Shown here: in pieces, positions 1 to 8,790 of the stretch | Layout: each line of letters starts with the position of its first letter | Position numbering within the stretch: position 1 is the first letter of the stretch | Notes under the pieces: generated by a model | What the model was told of the DNA's origin: nothing | Seen by the model: only the letters and a program-made list of their open reading frames with translations | Databases searched by the model: none | NCBI GenBank assembly: GCA_004014935.1 | Contig: CP025323.1 | Span: forward strand, 2,619,001 to 2,683,000 | Direction: 5' to 3' | Origin: Saccharomycopsis malanga | Lineage: Eukaryota > Ascomycota > Saccharomycetes > Ascoideales > Saccharomycopsidaceae | Length of the DNA stretch: 64,000 nucleotides | Program-made: the position numbers and the translations under genes

Positions 1-1
1 G

Positions 2-400
2 TTGAGTTTGGATTACTCGCCAGCCATCACGCTTTTTATCAGAGTTTTGATTGAAAAAAAATACGCCTTGCCTTACCAGACTATCGATGACTTGGTGTTT
101 TACTTTATGAAGTTCAGAGTGATACAGACCGGCGACAGAATGGATGAGGACGGTTTAGAAGAAGAAACCCGTGACAGAACCAAGGGCTTGACTTTGGTAT
201 GGTACAAGGCTTTCTTGTCCTTTGCACAGAGATATAAAAACGATATTACAGACGATCAAAGAGATTTCCTTTTGGAAACAATAAGACAAAGATTCCACAA
301 AGGATTGGGTCCCGAAATTAGAAGAGAGTTGCTTGCCGGTAAGCCTAGAATGTCCGAGGGTATTAAGGAGACTGAACCAGAAATGATTGATATCTTTTGA
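2..400 (+). CDS. ENP1: Enp1/bystin, C-terminal part (5' end outside window)
   Basis: This is the last 132 codons of bystin, an essential nucleolar and cytoplasmic factor for 40S ribosomal subunit assembly. The reading frame is already open at the window edge, so the true start lies upstream. The segment SPAITLFIRVLIEKKYALPY followed by a DDLVFYF stretch is the highly conserved C-terminal helical region of the family. The protein ends in an acidic tail (ETEPEMIDIF). I saw no break in the visible part. Identification rests on recalled family sequence and is firm; only the length is unknown. Confidence 0.93.
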   Translation: MSLDYSPAITLFIRVLIEKKYALPYQTIDDLVFYFMKFRVIQTGDRMDEDGLEEETRDRTKGLTLVWYKAFLSFAQRYKNDITDDQRDFLLETIRQRFHKGLGPEIRRELLAGKPRMSEGIKETEPEMIDIF

Positions 401-1018
401 TACTGAGGATGACGTATTTATATGAATATATATATATATATATATATATGAGAATATGTGGGTATATGTATTTATCAATGTTTCAATATTTTCAGAGTGT
501 AGTTTTGTACTAATATTGTAAAAGCCTTATCATAGGTAAATAAGGTTGTTTCAAGAAAGCGTTGGTAATGTCAGTTTTATAATGTATTATTGTATGCCAG
601 TAAATGCTGTAGTGATTATAGCAATAATGAGAAGAGCGAGGATGCGCGCTTTTCAACATGTCAAAATTACATGCCACTGTTATCTACACAGTTGTTTAAA
701 GCTTCCAAACTAATAGACAGCGTAATCCATTTAACAAAGATCAGCGAAACCGGGAATGAGTCAGCAATATTAGGTTGAAAGAAGGTTTTCATTATTAGCC
801 GGCTATGCGAGAGTTAATATGAAAGGTCACATGCGGTGTGTTGATTCAAGCCACAATATACCTTTACTATAGGAGATGGCTCTCCTCGAACCACCATTTA
901 CAAATCAGAATGTCGCCATAGATGATCTGCTTTGTCCTGGCCTGTTCCATATAAGGGGCGGTCAGCCAGGCGCCAGAGTTGCATCGACAAACGGTTAAAG
1001 CAATATTCAACTTTCAAC
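401..1018. other. Intergenic region ENP1-FMO
   Basis: No gene is supported here. A short TA-dinucleotide run lies at about 428-449, just after the ENP1 stop, in the likely 3' UTR. The remainder is the presumed promoter of the monooxygenase gene. Short open frames here have no coding character. Confidence 0.5.
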
Positions 1019-2764
1019 ATGACGGTGAAGAGAGTAGCTATTATTGGAGGTGGTCCTTCGGGGATTGCATCATTGTATGAACTCACACGTACTCGGAAAG
1101 ATGGACTCTCGCTTTTTGGGACTAGAGATGTTTCTGAGTATGAGAAAAAAGGCCAACTAGCATACGATAAGGTTACATTGTTTGAGAGAAATTCCTCAGT
1201 GGGTGGGGCATGGTCTGATTCAGTAATTGACAAGAATAAAGATCCCCAATTGCCAGATATAGATCCTACTATAAACTACAGTGATCCTAAAACCATTTAT
1301 TTCAAACCAGTTATTCCTGTTGGAATTGAAAATGCAACAGAGAAACAGCCTATTATCACACCTCCTTTCGAAAGTCGTGACGGATCAGGTCTAGCATCTC
1401 AATGGCATGGCACTGGAGTATATGAGAAGCTTTTTACCAACGTTCCTGCCAAGTACATGTCGTTTTCCTTTGACGAATACGATTACAAGAAGGTTGAGGC
1501 AAAATATCCAAAGTTGAAAGTATTGCAACCTGGCGAGGATGTCGGCTTATACTTGAAAAAAGTCACTGAAAGGAACAATCTCACTGAGCATATCAGATTG
1601 AATACCAACGTGGAAAACGTTAGGAAGCTCGAAAATGGCCATTGGGTTGTAACAGTCAGACAAAGAGTCAAAACTGATAGCAATACAGCTTTCGACAAAT
1701 GGTATCAGGAAGAATATGACGCAGTAATCATTGGTAATGGAAAAACAGTGCCAAACATTCCAGTTTTTGACAATTTAAGGCAATTTTTGGATAAAAACAA
1801 TTCCAGGTCTGAAGATCAACAGGCTTTGATAACTCATACGAAATCTATTCCTAACCCAGTTTTCCTCAAAGAAGCTAAAAAAATATTGTTCATTGGAAGC
1901 AGTGTCAGTGCCGCAGACTTGTTGCAATATGCCTTTCCTAGAAAATACGACCCTTCAACCGTGTTTGTTTCGAGAAAAACCGAGTATAACATGAGAAGCG
2001 AATGGATTGATTTTGCCTGCTATAGTGCAGGCGTCACCAACAAACCAACAATTAAAAGGTTTTTGCCAGACATCAATGGCGTGGAGTTTGAAGATGGATC
2101 TGTAGAATTGGACTTTGACGTCATCTTATTTGCAACAGGATATCATATGTATTATCCATTCATCGACGACTCCTTTTTCCAAAAGCATGGAGACCTAGTC
2201 ACCAAGTTCTACAAGTACACATTTTCGCTCGCAGACCCTACATTGGCTCTTGTAGGAAATACCTATGCTGCTTTTTTCTTTAATAGAGTTGAAGCACAAG
2301 CTGCTGCCTTAGCTTCTGTCTGGGCCGGTTTTTCCAATTTGCCATCTTCACAAGAACAACAAGATTGGGTAGATAATCTTACTAGTAAACTTAAATTCTT
2401 CAATATTAAAAAAACTTTTGTTGACCCATTGATGGAGCTTGCATTGCCAACCAGACCTAATCCTTTTGACATCAACGGAAGATACGAACATGTGAGAGAT
2501 ATCTCAGAGGCTAAACGGATTGTGGAGGCCATTTTCTTTGAGTTGAAAGAAGGTCAGTATCTTCCAGATGATTTATTTGAGTTTGGTGGCGACAAGTTTG
2601 AATTTGATGATGGGTTTCTCGACAAATTGAATAAAAAGTTGTCATTATCGAGAAACTCTTCAACTACATCAACTGTTTCCAACCCTTCTACAATTGGGTT
2701 TGACGAACCATTGCTTGTCCAATCTGCAGACACATCAGTTCCAGGAAGCCCACGCAAACAATAG
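1019..2764 (+). CDS. Flavin-dependent monooxygenase (FMO-like)
   Basis: A 581-residue FAD/NADPH monooxygenase of the FMO class. The N-terminus carries the FAD-binding Rossmann motif GGGPSG at about residues 10-15. A second dinucleotide fold follows at about residue 300 (FIGSSVSAADL), and an ATGY motif (ILFATGYHMYYPF) at about 375-385 is typical of flavin monooxygenases. The open frame extends upstream of 1019 without an ATG; the ATG at 1019 lies just before the FAD fold and is the natural start. The C-terminal ~60 residues are Ser/Thr-rich and look disordered. At 581 residues it is longer than S. cerevisiae Fmo1 (about 430), so it may be a different branch of the family. Substrate is unknown. 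The gene is followed closely by a SINE copy. Confidence 0.82.
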   Translation: MTVKRVAIIGGGPSGIASLYELTRTRKDGLSLFGTRDVSEYEKKGQLAYDKVTLFERNSSVGGAWSDSVIDKNKDPQLPDIDPTINYSDPKTIYFKPVIPVGIENATEKQPIITPPFESRDGSGLASQWHGTGVYEKLFTNVPAKYMSFSFDEYDYKKVEAKYPKLKVLQPGEDVGLYLKKVTERNNLTEHIRLNTNVENVRKLENGHWVVTVRQRVKTDSNTAFDKWYQEEYDAVIIGNGKTVPNIPVFDNLRQFLDKNNSRSEDQQALITHTKSIPNPVFLKEAKKILFIGSSVSAADLLQYAFPRKYDPSTVFVSRKTEYNMRSEWIDFACYSAGVTNKPTIKRFLPDINGVEFEDGSVELDFDVILFATGYHMYYPFIDDSFFQKHGDLVTKFYKYTFSLADPTLALVGNTYAAFFFNRVEAQAAALASVWAGFSNLPSSQEQQDWVDNLTSKLKFFNIKKTFVDPLMELALPTRPNPFDINGRYEHVRDISEAKRIVEAIFFELKEGQYLPDDLFEFGGDKFEFDDGFLDKLNKKLSLSRNSSTTSTVSNPSTIGFDEPLLVQSADTSVPGSPRKQ

Positions 2765-2829
2765 TCCTTTTGGTATTCAATCTATATGTATAATATATAT
2801 ACTCGCTTCTTTTACGATGCTGAACCTGG

Positions 2830-3024
2830 CTCCACAGGAAACTGCTTCAAACATGACCTAGATGAAAGTTTAGTGCTTACTCCCAACCCATCGGATGTTC
2901 AGAAAAGCCAGCGAAATGATTATGATGAACAAGTCATGATTGGGTGTTCCCCACTGAGTTTTTCCAAGTCCATTCAGACATGGCATGTACATACGGAACT
3001 GGTGTGTACTGGGCTAGAAATATA
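2830..3024 (+). mobile_element. SINE-like repeat, 5'-truncated copy
   Basis: A plus-strand copy of the interspersed repeat seen across the window. It matches the body from the AAACATGACC block through the conserved 3' end (GTACTGGGCT, then AGAAATATAAG) and runs into an ATTATTATATA tail. The tRNA-like head is missing, so the copy is truncated at its 5' end. It lies just downstream of the monooxygenase stop codon and may be part of that transcript's 3' UTR. Short open frames here are by-products of the repeat. Confidence 0.7.
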
Positions 3025-3694
3025 AGACTATTATTATATATTGATAAAGACTTTTTCGTTTTTTTTTTCGAATTACACAATTTTCTACTACAAAGCTACC
3101 GAAATGGTGAAAAAAAATGGAAACGATCATGTAATTGAACAGAGTTTTATAAGTAGAGACATACTGGTCACATAGCAAAAACGCCAATCTATTCGTATCC
3201 GCATACTTAAGCGCAGACCTGGACAACTAATTGATAGAATTTGAGCTACGCCAATGAGAAATCTCCATAATTACACAACCACAGTCAACTAGAAACTTTG
3301 GCGTCACTGGCTGTCTAGGAAAATTACAGTTACGATCAAAGTAACATCCGGCCGGCTAATCTCTCTTCCCTTGCCCCTTTGATTCGCAAGAACTAAAGAA
3401 GGCAAAAAAATCAAGACAAGCAGCAGCAAGCACAGATGTCATCCGCATTCCAATAGTTCTGAAGTCCGAAGACTATATGGGAGTAAATTCCATATAAATG
3501 AAAACTTTAAAAACCTTTGGAAAACTGGAGCTGCTTATATGGCAAAAATTGTATGGTTATGTGCGATGAGTGTTAATGGTAATTTTTCAACATGACAGAA
3601 ATATCTTATAGTCTTGTTTGAATTTTTAATAAATATAATTTAAATGCCTTTTGATAGTGCTATTGAAGCAAATCCTTTGTTTTTGTAAAGAACA
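3025..3694. other. Intergenic region before the zinc-module cluster
   Basis: No gene is supported. The sequence is AT-rich. A short Cys-rich open stretch near 3520-3577 ends in a stop, but its spacing does not match the neighbouring zinc modules. Confidence 0.4.
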
Positions 3695-3922
3695 CTATTC
3701 CATACCTTCAAAATTACACAAGCTACAGAGCACATGTCCGCATTTGCATTCTTCAAAGACATATAGATCGTAAACATCAGAGCATCGGCAACAGATGACG
3801 TTCCACTGGTTTTCCTTGTTTACTGGTTCCGGTGGGGGCGCTGTTGCTTGTGTAGCCTTTGAACGTCTTTTAGGCCTTGTCCATCTAGTAGACCGTCTTC
3901 TTCTAGAAGTTTTTGGTGGCAT
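3695..3922 (-). CDS. Mini zinc-module protein A (75 aa)
   Basis: A 75-residue protein with a strongly basic, Arg/Lys/Pro-rich N-terminus (residues 1-32) and a C-terminal Cys/His module: ICCRC, a 13-residue spacer, then CKCGHVLCSLC, followed by only six residues. Seven cysteines and one histidine could hold two zinc ions in a RING-like or double-ribbon fold. The same module at the same C-terminal position recurs in six neighbouring small genes and one more at 30.8 kb, which is the main reason to call it real. The ATG at 3922 is the only sensible start. Function is unknown; the basic tail could suit nucleic-acid binding or nuclear import, but that is inference. Confidence 0.72.
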   Translation of the reverse strand: MPPKTSRRRRSTRWTRPKRRSKATQATAPPPEPVNKENQWNVICCRCSDVYDLYVFEECKCGHVLCSLCNFEGME

Positions 3923-4358
3923 GTTGCAACATTGATGATTTCAAAGTATGATTAAAGTCTTCTTACCAATTATGGTATAAATGCATCCATTTATAAGCTT
4001 CTAATGCACTAGATTGAGGGAAGTGCATCTAGTGGAACTGAAATTAAAGTTTTTTGACTTATAAACAATATAACTTTATTTTTGGAGAAATGGTAATTAT
4101 TCGGTATCCAGTCGATCTTTACAAAGCCCATGATGATAAATAATCATAGTGTTGAGTAGCAAACAACTGCTTTAATAATACAAAAGGGATTTAAAAACTA
4201 ATACAAAAAAACTAAATAATTAGAACCGACAATAGCATTCTATACTGCTAAGTAGTAAGCTACTTCACTCTCGCCGCGAGCATGTTACTCTCCAAAGAAA
4301 GCCTTGCTTATTGTTAACTTGTGATGCAGGCAATTTTCCGTTGGATGGTAGTCAGTAA
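3923..4358. other. Spacer between mini-genes A and B
   Basis: AT-rich, with no further Cys/His module found on either strand by eye. It includes the presumed promoter of gene A, with a TATAAATG-like stretch about 60 bp upstream of its ATG. Confidence 0.4.
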
Positions 4359-4499
4359 TTAAAAGTATTCAGAAGTAGCACAGCGGGAACAGTAGACATG
4401 TCCACAGCAGCATCGGTCATAATCTTGTAACATATAGCCACCGCAGAAGCAACAGAGCCTGTTTACATCAGAGTGAATTATTTTGCTGTTTTTAGGCAT
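4359..4499 (-). CDS. Mini zinc-module protein B (46 aa)
   Basis: A tiny frame of 46 codons, starting at the ATG at 4499 and ending in TAA at 4359-4361. Residues 1-14 are a short polar leader. Residues 16-19 are CCFC and residues 30-40 are CCCGHVYCSRC, with six residues after the last cysteine. Spacing and C-terminal placement match genes A, D and E closely. It falls below the usual 60- or 100-codon cut-offs, so support comes only from the shared module. It lies on the same strand as A, C, D, F and G. Confidence 0.65.
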   Translation of the reverse strand: MPKNSKIIHSDVNRLCCFCGGYMLQDYDRCCCGHVYCSRCATSEYF

Positions 4500-4697
4500 G
4501 GTTGTGAAGTATGTTTCAAAGAAAAGAGTCTTATGCGTAGTAAAAGTAAATGTTGGAACTTGTTTATTTCAAAATGTGGTTTTGAGAAATCAATAGCATA
4601 TATATACAATATTTTTATTATTGGGGCCCGGTAGCTAACAGGGAGCAAAACCTTGTTCAGAATTTTCAGATATCTTCAGTTTTCCTCTTGTATATGA
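4500..4697. other. Spacer between mini-genes B and C
   Basis: AT-rich upstream region of gene B with TATATATAC stretches that could serve as a TATA element. No further coding signal. Confidence 0.35.
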
Positions 4698-4862
4698 TCA
4701 ATATGAATTGATTCCGCCTATACCATGCCATGTATAACAGCTTGGACACCATCCATGTGTACATTTGGAACAGCCCTTGAGGGTGGCAAAAGTGGTACCA
4801 CAGTCACAACACTGGGCATAGAGAATAACCATTTGACTTCTAGATCTTTCTGAGATTCTCAT
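4698..4862 (-). CDS. Mini zinc-module protein C (54 aa)
   Basis: A 54-codon frame (ATG at 4862, TGA at 4698-4700). The leader is Ser/Arg-rich. The module reads QCCDCGTTF, then CSKCTHGWCPSC, at residues 18-42, and 12 residues follow the last cysteine. Here the second knuckle is CxxCTH rather than CxCGH, the same variant type as genes G and H, so the family tolerates one extra residue. Calling it a gene rests on the family pattern. Confidence 0.63.
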   Translation of the reverse strand: MRISERSRSQMVILYAQCCDCGTTFATLKGCSKCTHGWCPSCYTWHGIGGINSY

Positions 4863-5264
4863 TGTATGAATTTTGCCTTAGCGTCTTTGACTTAAAGGAT
4901 CAAGGTTAAATGATTATAACCAGGGAATGGCAATGCAAACGTGTAATTTATACCATAATCTGGCAAAAGAGCAGGGCATCTTTGATCTTAAAATTACTGC
5001 CGAATACTGGCATTAATGCGAGGAAATTGGATGATATTTAGTAATGGGTAATTAAATCATTTGCGGGAAGCAAAGTTAATTAGTTAGTTCCCTTGTATTG
5101 TTCCTGCATAGGTTTACTTTCCTTTAGTTAAATTTAATCAATAGCATGCTTCCTTTTGGAAGCTTTATTGTAAAGAGAAAATTTACAAATTGAGCAGAAA
5201 GTGTAATCATATTTATTTATAATTTGTTGTGACCAATAATTTACTCAAGAAAAAGTCTAAATGA
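4863..5264. other. Spacer between mini-genes C and D
   Basis: AT-rich, about 400 bp. I found no open frame with a Cys/His module and no repeat shared with the rest of the window. Confidence 0.35.
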
Positions 5265-5489
5265 TCAATCATGTTCATGATCATCGTACAAAACATCAAC
5301 ATCACATTTCTCGCAAAACCCATGACCACAGTGGCATCTTGGGCTTTCAAAAAGATTGCAAAGCAAATAGCAGAAGCAACAATATATACCCATGTATTCT
5401 TTATTGTTTTCTAATGTATGCATGTCTGATTTATATCTTATGACAATACTTTGGGGTAGAGAACCCTCTAACAAACTCCAGATGCTCAT
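5265..5489 (-). CDS. Mini zinc-module protein D (74 aa)
   Basis: A 74-residue protein. A ~35-residue variable N-terminus is followed by IYCCFC, a 13-residue spacer containing one extra cysteine, and CHCGHGFCEKC. It ends in an acidic, His-containing tail (DVDVLYDDHEHD). The module is close to that of A, B and E in order and spacing. The ATG at 5489 is the first available. The acidic tail contrasts with the basic N-terminus of protein A: the family shares the zinc module but little else. Confidence 0.7.
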   Translation of the reverse strand: MSIWSLLEGSLPQSIVIRYKSDMHTLENNKEYMGIYCCFCYLLCNLFESPRCHCGHGFCEKCDVDVLYDDHEHD

Positions 5490-5911
5490 TCATTTTAATT
5501 TGCTAGTGGGGTGACCAAGCAAGCAAGTTTTAATATAAATAGTTTAAATGATTCCTTAAGGGAACCGTGATGTATAATCAAAATATATAAGACACGTAGA
5601 TTCCTTAATTTAATACTTGAAAATTTTCATGCATGTTGGAGATCAGTCATTTACGTGCCCCTTTCAAATGCAGTACGAGGCCTCCATATATGGTCAAAAC
5701 AGGGTGTTTTAGGTTAATAATATATGTAACATAGAGCTTCAATTCAAGCTTTTTGAGTCATAATCGTTAAATACACTCCGTTGAGAGTAGACCTGTTATG
5801 ATTGTAATCTTTATATTTATAATTATATGGCTTTGAAATTCTTTACTGTATATATTTTCCCAACCTCAAATTGAGAACCATCTTAATTCAAATATCTTCT
5901 ACAACCTACAA
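5490..5911. other. Spacer between mini-genes D and E (divergent promoters)
   Basis: Genes D (minus) and E (plus) point away from each other across this ~420-bp AT-rich stretch, so both promoters should lie here. A TATATATTTTCCC stretch lies about 60-65 bp upstream of gene E. Nothing else was recognised. Confidence 0.35.
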
Positions 5912-6055
5912 ATGCTGCCTCATCCTTTCAAATTCCACAGATCTGGATACTTGTCAGCAAAATGCTGTCGTTGTTGGAGAACCTATAACCGTTATAAGAG
6001 TCGCACATGTATGTGCGGTCATAATTTTTGCCGCAACTGTTATATAATCCATTGA
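5912..6055 (+). CDS. Mini zinc-module protein E (47 aa, opposite strand)
   Basis: A 47-codon frame (ATG at 5912, TGA at 6053-6055). Residues 18-21 are CCRC and residues 33-43 are CMCGHNFCRNC; the protein ends four residues later (YIIH). It is the only cluster member on the plus strand. Its module is nearly superimposable on those of B and D, which makes a chance frame unlikely. The second codon is CTG, so residue 2 would be Ser if this is a CUG-Ser yeast. Function unknown. Confidence 0.66.
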   Translation: MLPHPFKFHRSGYLSAKCCRCWRTYNRYKSRTCMCGHNFCRNCYIIH

Positions 6056-6303
6056 AAAAGCCATAAATGTCCAATATTAGTTGAAACAAATAGAAAAAAA
6101 GTTGGTCAAAAGATGATTTGAAGAGCCATAAAGCGCCGGGACCATTTTACGACTAGATGAGTGAACTATTCTCAATAATATAGCGTTTTGTTTTGACTTG
6201 ATCATTTTTATACTTAATACGTATTTTAAAAAAATACCCATATACCAAGCCAAAATAGTAAAAAAAGAATCGATTAGCTAGTTTAATAGAAGAACTTTGT
6301 TAT

Positions 6304-7266
6304 TTAATAAATAGTATCACCAAGAGGTGGTCGGTAGCACCAGGGGCAAATCCAATGTGAACAAGAACAAGGCTCGATTTTGCCATAAAGACCGCTCAAC
6401 TCCAGACGTCTTGGGCCTTCTACTACTATGCGCTTTTTACAATGGCAGCAGCACCAAATGAAAGATACGTTACAATATGAAAATGCAAGTAGCGGTTTGA
6501 GTGCCACTGTTGCTGAGGCTTTCCTAGGTTTTTTCTTAGGATGGGGAGGCTTGTAAGCGAGTCTTTCTCTGAAGGCGCTTTCGTTTTTCTGTTTTACGGT
6601 CGCTTTCCATATATCGTTGAGGCCAGGGAAAACGCGCTCGCTTGAACACTTTTGAGGTTTGAAGACCCTTAATGTTGGGGAGCCTACGGAGGTTTGCTGT
6701 CCTAAAACTAGTGGTTTGGGGCCACGTCTTGCTTCCTTTTTAGGCTTATATCCTTCATTCACCTTGTTTTCAATGTCATCGTCGTCCGTCGATCCGTAGC
6801 CTATTGTAGTATCAGATGTAGAGTCTCCAGGCCGTTTCCTTGGCGTTTGCAAGATGAGCGGTCTCAGATTATGGGGAAGCGAGTATACCAAAGGCGACGT
6901 CATCACGTTAGGATCTGGGGCGTATAAACGACGGCTTTTGTAACCAACAACTGGAAAGTTGTAGTTTATGGTGGTTCCATGCGGATAGGGATTCATAGTA
7001 TAGCAAGTATTTGGCGAGATTTGGATGTGTGATCGACTAGTTGTAACTTTGTATGCCGGTTCTGATCTTTTTGTACGATAAGTGTAACAATTAAACAAAT
7101 GATGTTGACGTAGTTTGGTTTCAAGATGCTGACGATAATGATCAGGATTGTTAGGTAAAATGGAAGGTTTACCGCTAATAATCGACGAACTAGATGATCG
7201 GTTGTGAACACTACAAATGTTGGTAAAATTAGGTTCCAGTGAAAAGTTTGTTGTTTGTAAGACCAT
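6304..7266 (-). CDS. Long zinc-module protein F (320 aa)
   Basis: The longest member of the local family. About 265 residues of Pro/Ser/Asn-rich, probably disordered sequence carry basic patches (for example HPKKKPRK near residue 245) and precede the C-terminal module. The module reads WCCCHC, a long spacer of about 25 residues, then CSCSHWICPWC, with ten residues after the last cysteine. A Ser replaces the Gly before the histidine. No other known domain was recognised. Architecture (variable N-terminus, zinc module at the very end) is the same as in the mini-proteins, so the family may be defined by a C-terminal zinc tag on unrelated leaders. Confidence 0.75.
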   Translation of the reverse strand: MVLQTTNFSLEPNFTNICSVHNRSSSSSIISGKPSILPNNPDHYRQHLETKLRQHHLFNCYTYRTKRSEPAYKVTTSRSHIQISPNTCYTMNPYPHGTTINYNFPVVGYKSRRLYAPDPNVMTSPLVYSLPHNLRPLILQTPRKRPGDSTSDTTIGYGSTDDDDIENKVNEGYKPKKEARRGPKPLVLGQQTSVGSPTLRVFKPQKCSSERVFPGLNDIWKATVKQKNESAFRERLAYKPPHPKKKPRKASATVALKPLLAFSYCNVSFIWCCCHCKKRIVVEGPRRLELSGLYGKIEPCSCSHWICPWCYRPPLGDTIY

Positions 7267-7637
7267 ATTATAACAATTGTTTAGTTTTGTATATAAACAA
7301 GTCTAAGAAATGTTTTAGAATTTTGCCACTTTTTGCTGCGTTTATTCTACAACATCAACATGCATGTATTGCACCTTCATGTTATGTAAGAATACTTATA
7401 ATTGAGAAAGAAAATATATAAGTCAACTAGATGTTTTCCAGTTGGTTAAAACAACTGTGTTTTTATCATACAAATGTTGAATTTTCAGTTGTGATTAAGG
7501 TGCTTATTATCTACAGTTGTCGAAGATAATGCTAAATATTGCGTAAAACATTGGAATATATCTATAAATGAACCACATAAAAAGAGAAATAACAATAGGA
7601 TTGGTCAAAAAGTCGCGATCAATGCTCAGTCGCGTGC
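7267..7637. other. Spacer between genes F and G
   Basis: AT-rich upstream region of gene F. Open frames on the plus strand at about 7239-7421 and 7568-7780 are respectively without features and an antisense shadow of gene G. Nothing else seen. Confidence 0.35.
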
Positions 7638-7883
7638 CTAACCTCGAAAGGTCAACTCATCACACTGCAAACAGTGATGATGATTGCACAACAGACAATG
7701 ACTGTCTGCCAGATTTGATGCCAGCCAATAATTGTTGCCAAAATTGCAGAGACAGCATGTGTATCGGAGAAAAGCAGTAGAAGAACCTTCATAGTTTGTT
7801 GAAGATATCATAGGAACCGAGCTAAGACGATCCATACTGCCAGCAGTATTTGCTCGGGCGTAAGGTGTTTGGGGATTGCTCAT
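7638..7883 (-). CDS. Mini zinc-module protein G (81 aa)
   Basis: An 81-residue protein from the ATG at 7883; upstream in-frame codons contain no ATG. The first ~38 residues are Ser/Thr/Asn-rich. The module follows: YTCCLC, a 17-residue spacer, CLLCNHHHCLQC, and seven final residues. Asn replaces Gly before the first histidine, and two further histidines sit inside the knuckle. It is the last member of the cluster before the intergenic region leading to the MSC2-type zinc transporter. Confidence 0.7.
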   Translation of the reverse strand: MSNPQTPYARANTAGSMDRLSSVPMISSTNYEGSSTAFLRYTCCLCNFGNNYWLASNLADSHCLLCNHHHCLQCDELTFRG

Positions 7884-8790
7884 AATGAGAAGGGGCAAAG
7901 CTCAGATAGCAGTAAATTATATGAGAAAAGCATGTTACACAGCTACAAAATAAAAGACATTCAAACAGGCAATCATATACGCCGCTTATATACATGTCAA
8001 GGTCCATACTGGTGGATAGGGTTGACTTGGAACTAAATTGGGCATGCATGCTATCTTGGGAAGGACACCGGGTTAACCGAAAACGAGGCTAGGGTTCCCT
8101 AGGATCCACCGGATGGAGACGTTTTCTCGTTGCCCGATATCAAATTTAAGTTGTACCAAATCAGGCTTGATTAAAGCACGCATATGATAGCTCCCCCACA
8201 AAATAAAATAAAATCCTTATCTTTTTGGAACGTTAGGCTGATCGATATATTTTGTTAATTGAATATAGCATGAGCGTTCAGAACACATGTATATACTGAC
8301 CTCTTTATTCTAGCAACATTTGACTGATCAAGCTAATTTAAGACACTGCCCGCCTTTTCCTTAGACAACGCCTTTCCTTCCAAGCGTAGGAGTGTCCACT
8401 CACACCTAAACGTTGCCATGAACTACAAGCGTCGTAATTTCTTTTCATAGAGTATTTTACAGCGGTATTGTATGTAAATTTTATAATGGCATTGCAAATT
8501 TACAGTGAAATAAAGACATTTTCAGCGATATCATTTTAAGGATTACATTGATAAAAACGCAGATCGTTCAAAACGTTTCACACACGCTCGGCAAAGTATA
8601 GAGGAAAGTCTCCATGTATTAATTTATTTTTACAATTGCTAATGATGGATATATCTCTATTAATGAGTCGTGTTCAATAAGAATACTGTAACATATATAA
8701 GACAGAAAGGAAAAAATGTAGATAAAAAAAATACAAAATAAACAACATTAAAAATTTTGAAAAAATGAAACAAAAGAAAAAAGCGAGTAA
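7884..8790. other. Intergenic region, cluster to MSC2
   Basis: About 900 bp with no supported gene. It contains the upstream region of gene G and the 3' flank of the zinc transporter. A slightly GC-richer patch at about 8041-8150 did not match any other sequence in the window that I could see. Confidence 0.4.

Noticed and set aside
2786-3138. Two overlapping plus-strand frames of 64-79 codons
   Set aside because: They lie within the SINE copy and have no protein features.
3517-3577. Cys-rich open stretch ending KNCMVMCDEC, near the zinc-module cluster
   Set aside because: Ligand spacing does not match the module, no ATG is in frame and the frame is short, so it is more likely chance than a broken cluster member.
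7568-7780. 70-codon plus-strand frame with Cys residues
   Set aside because: It is an antisense shadow of zinc-module gene G, whose own frame has the family module.
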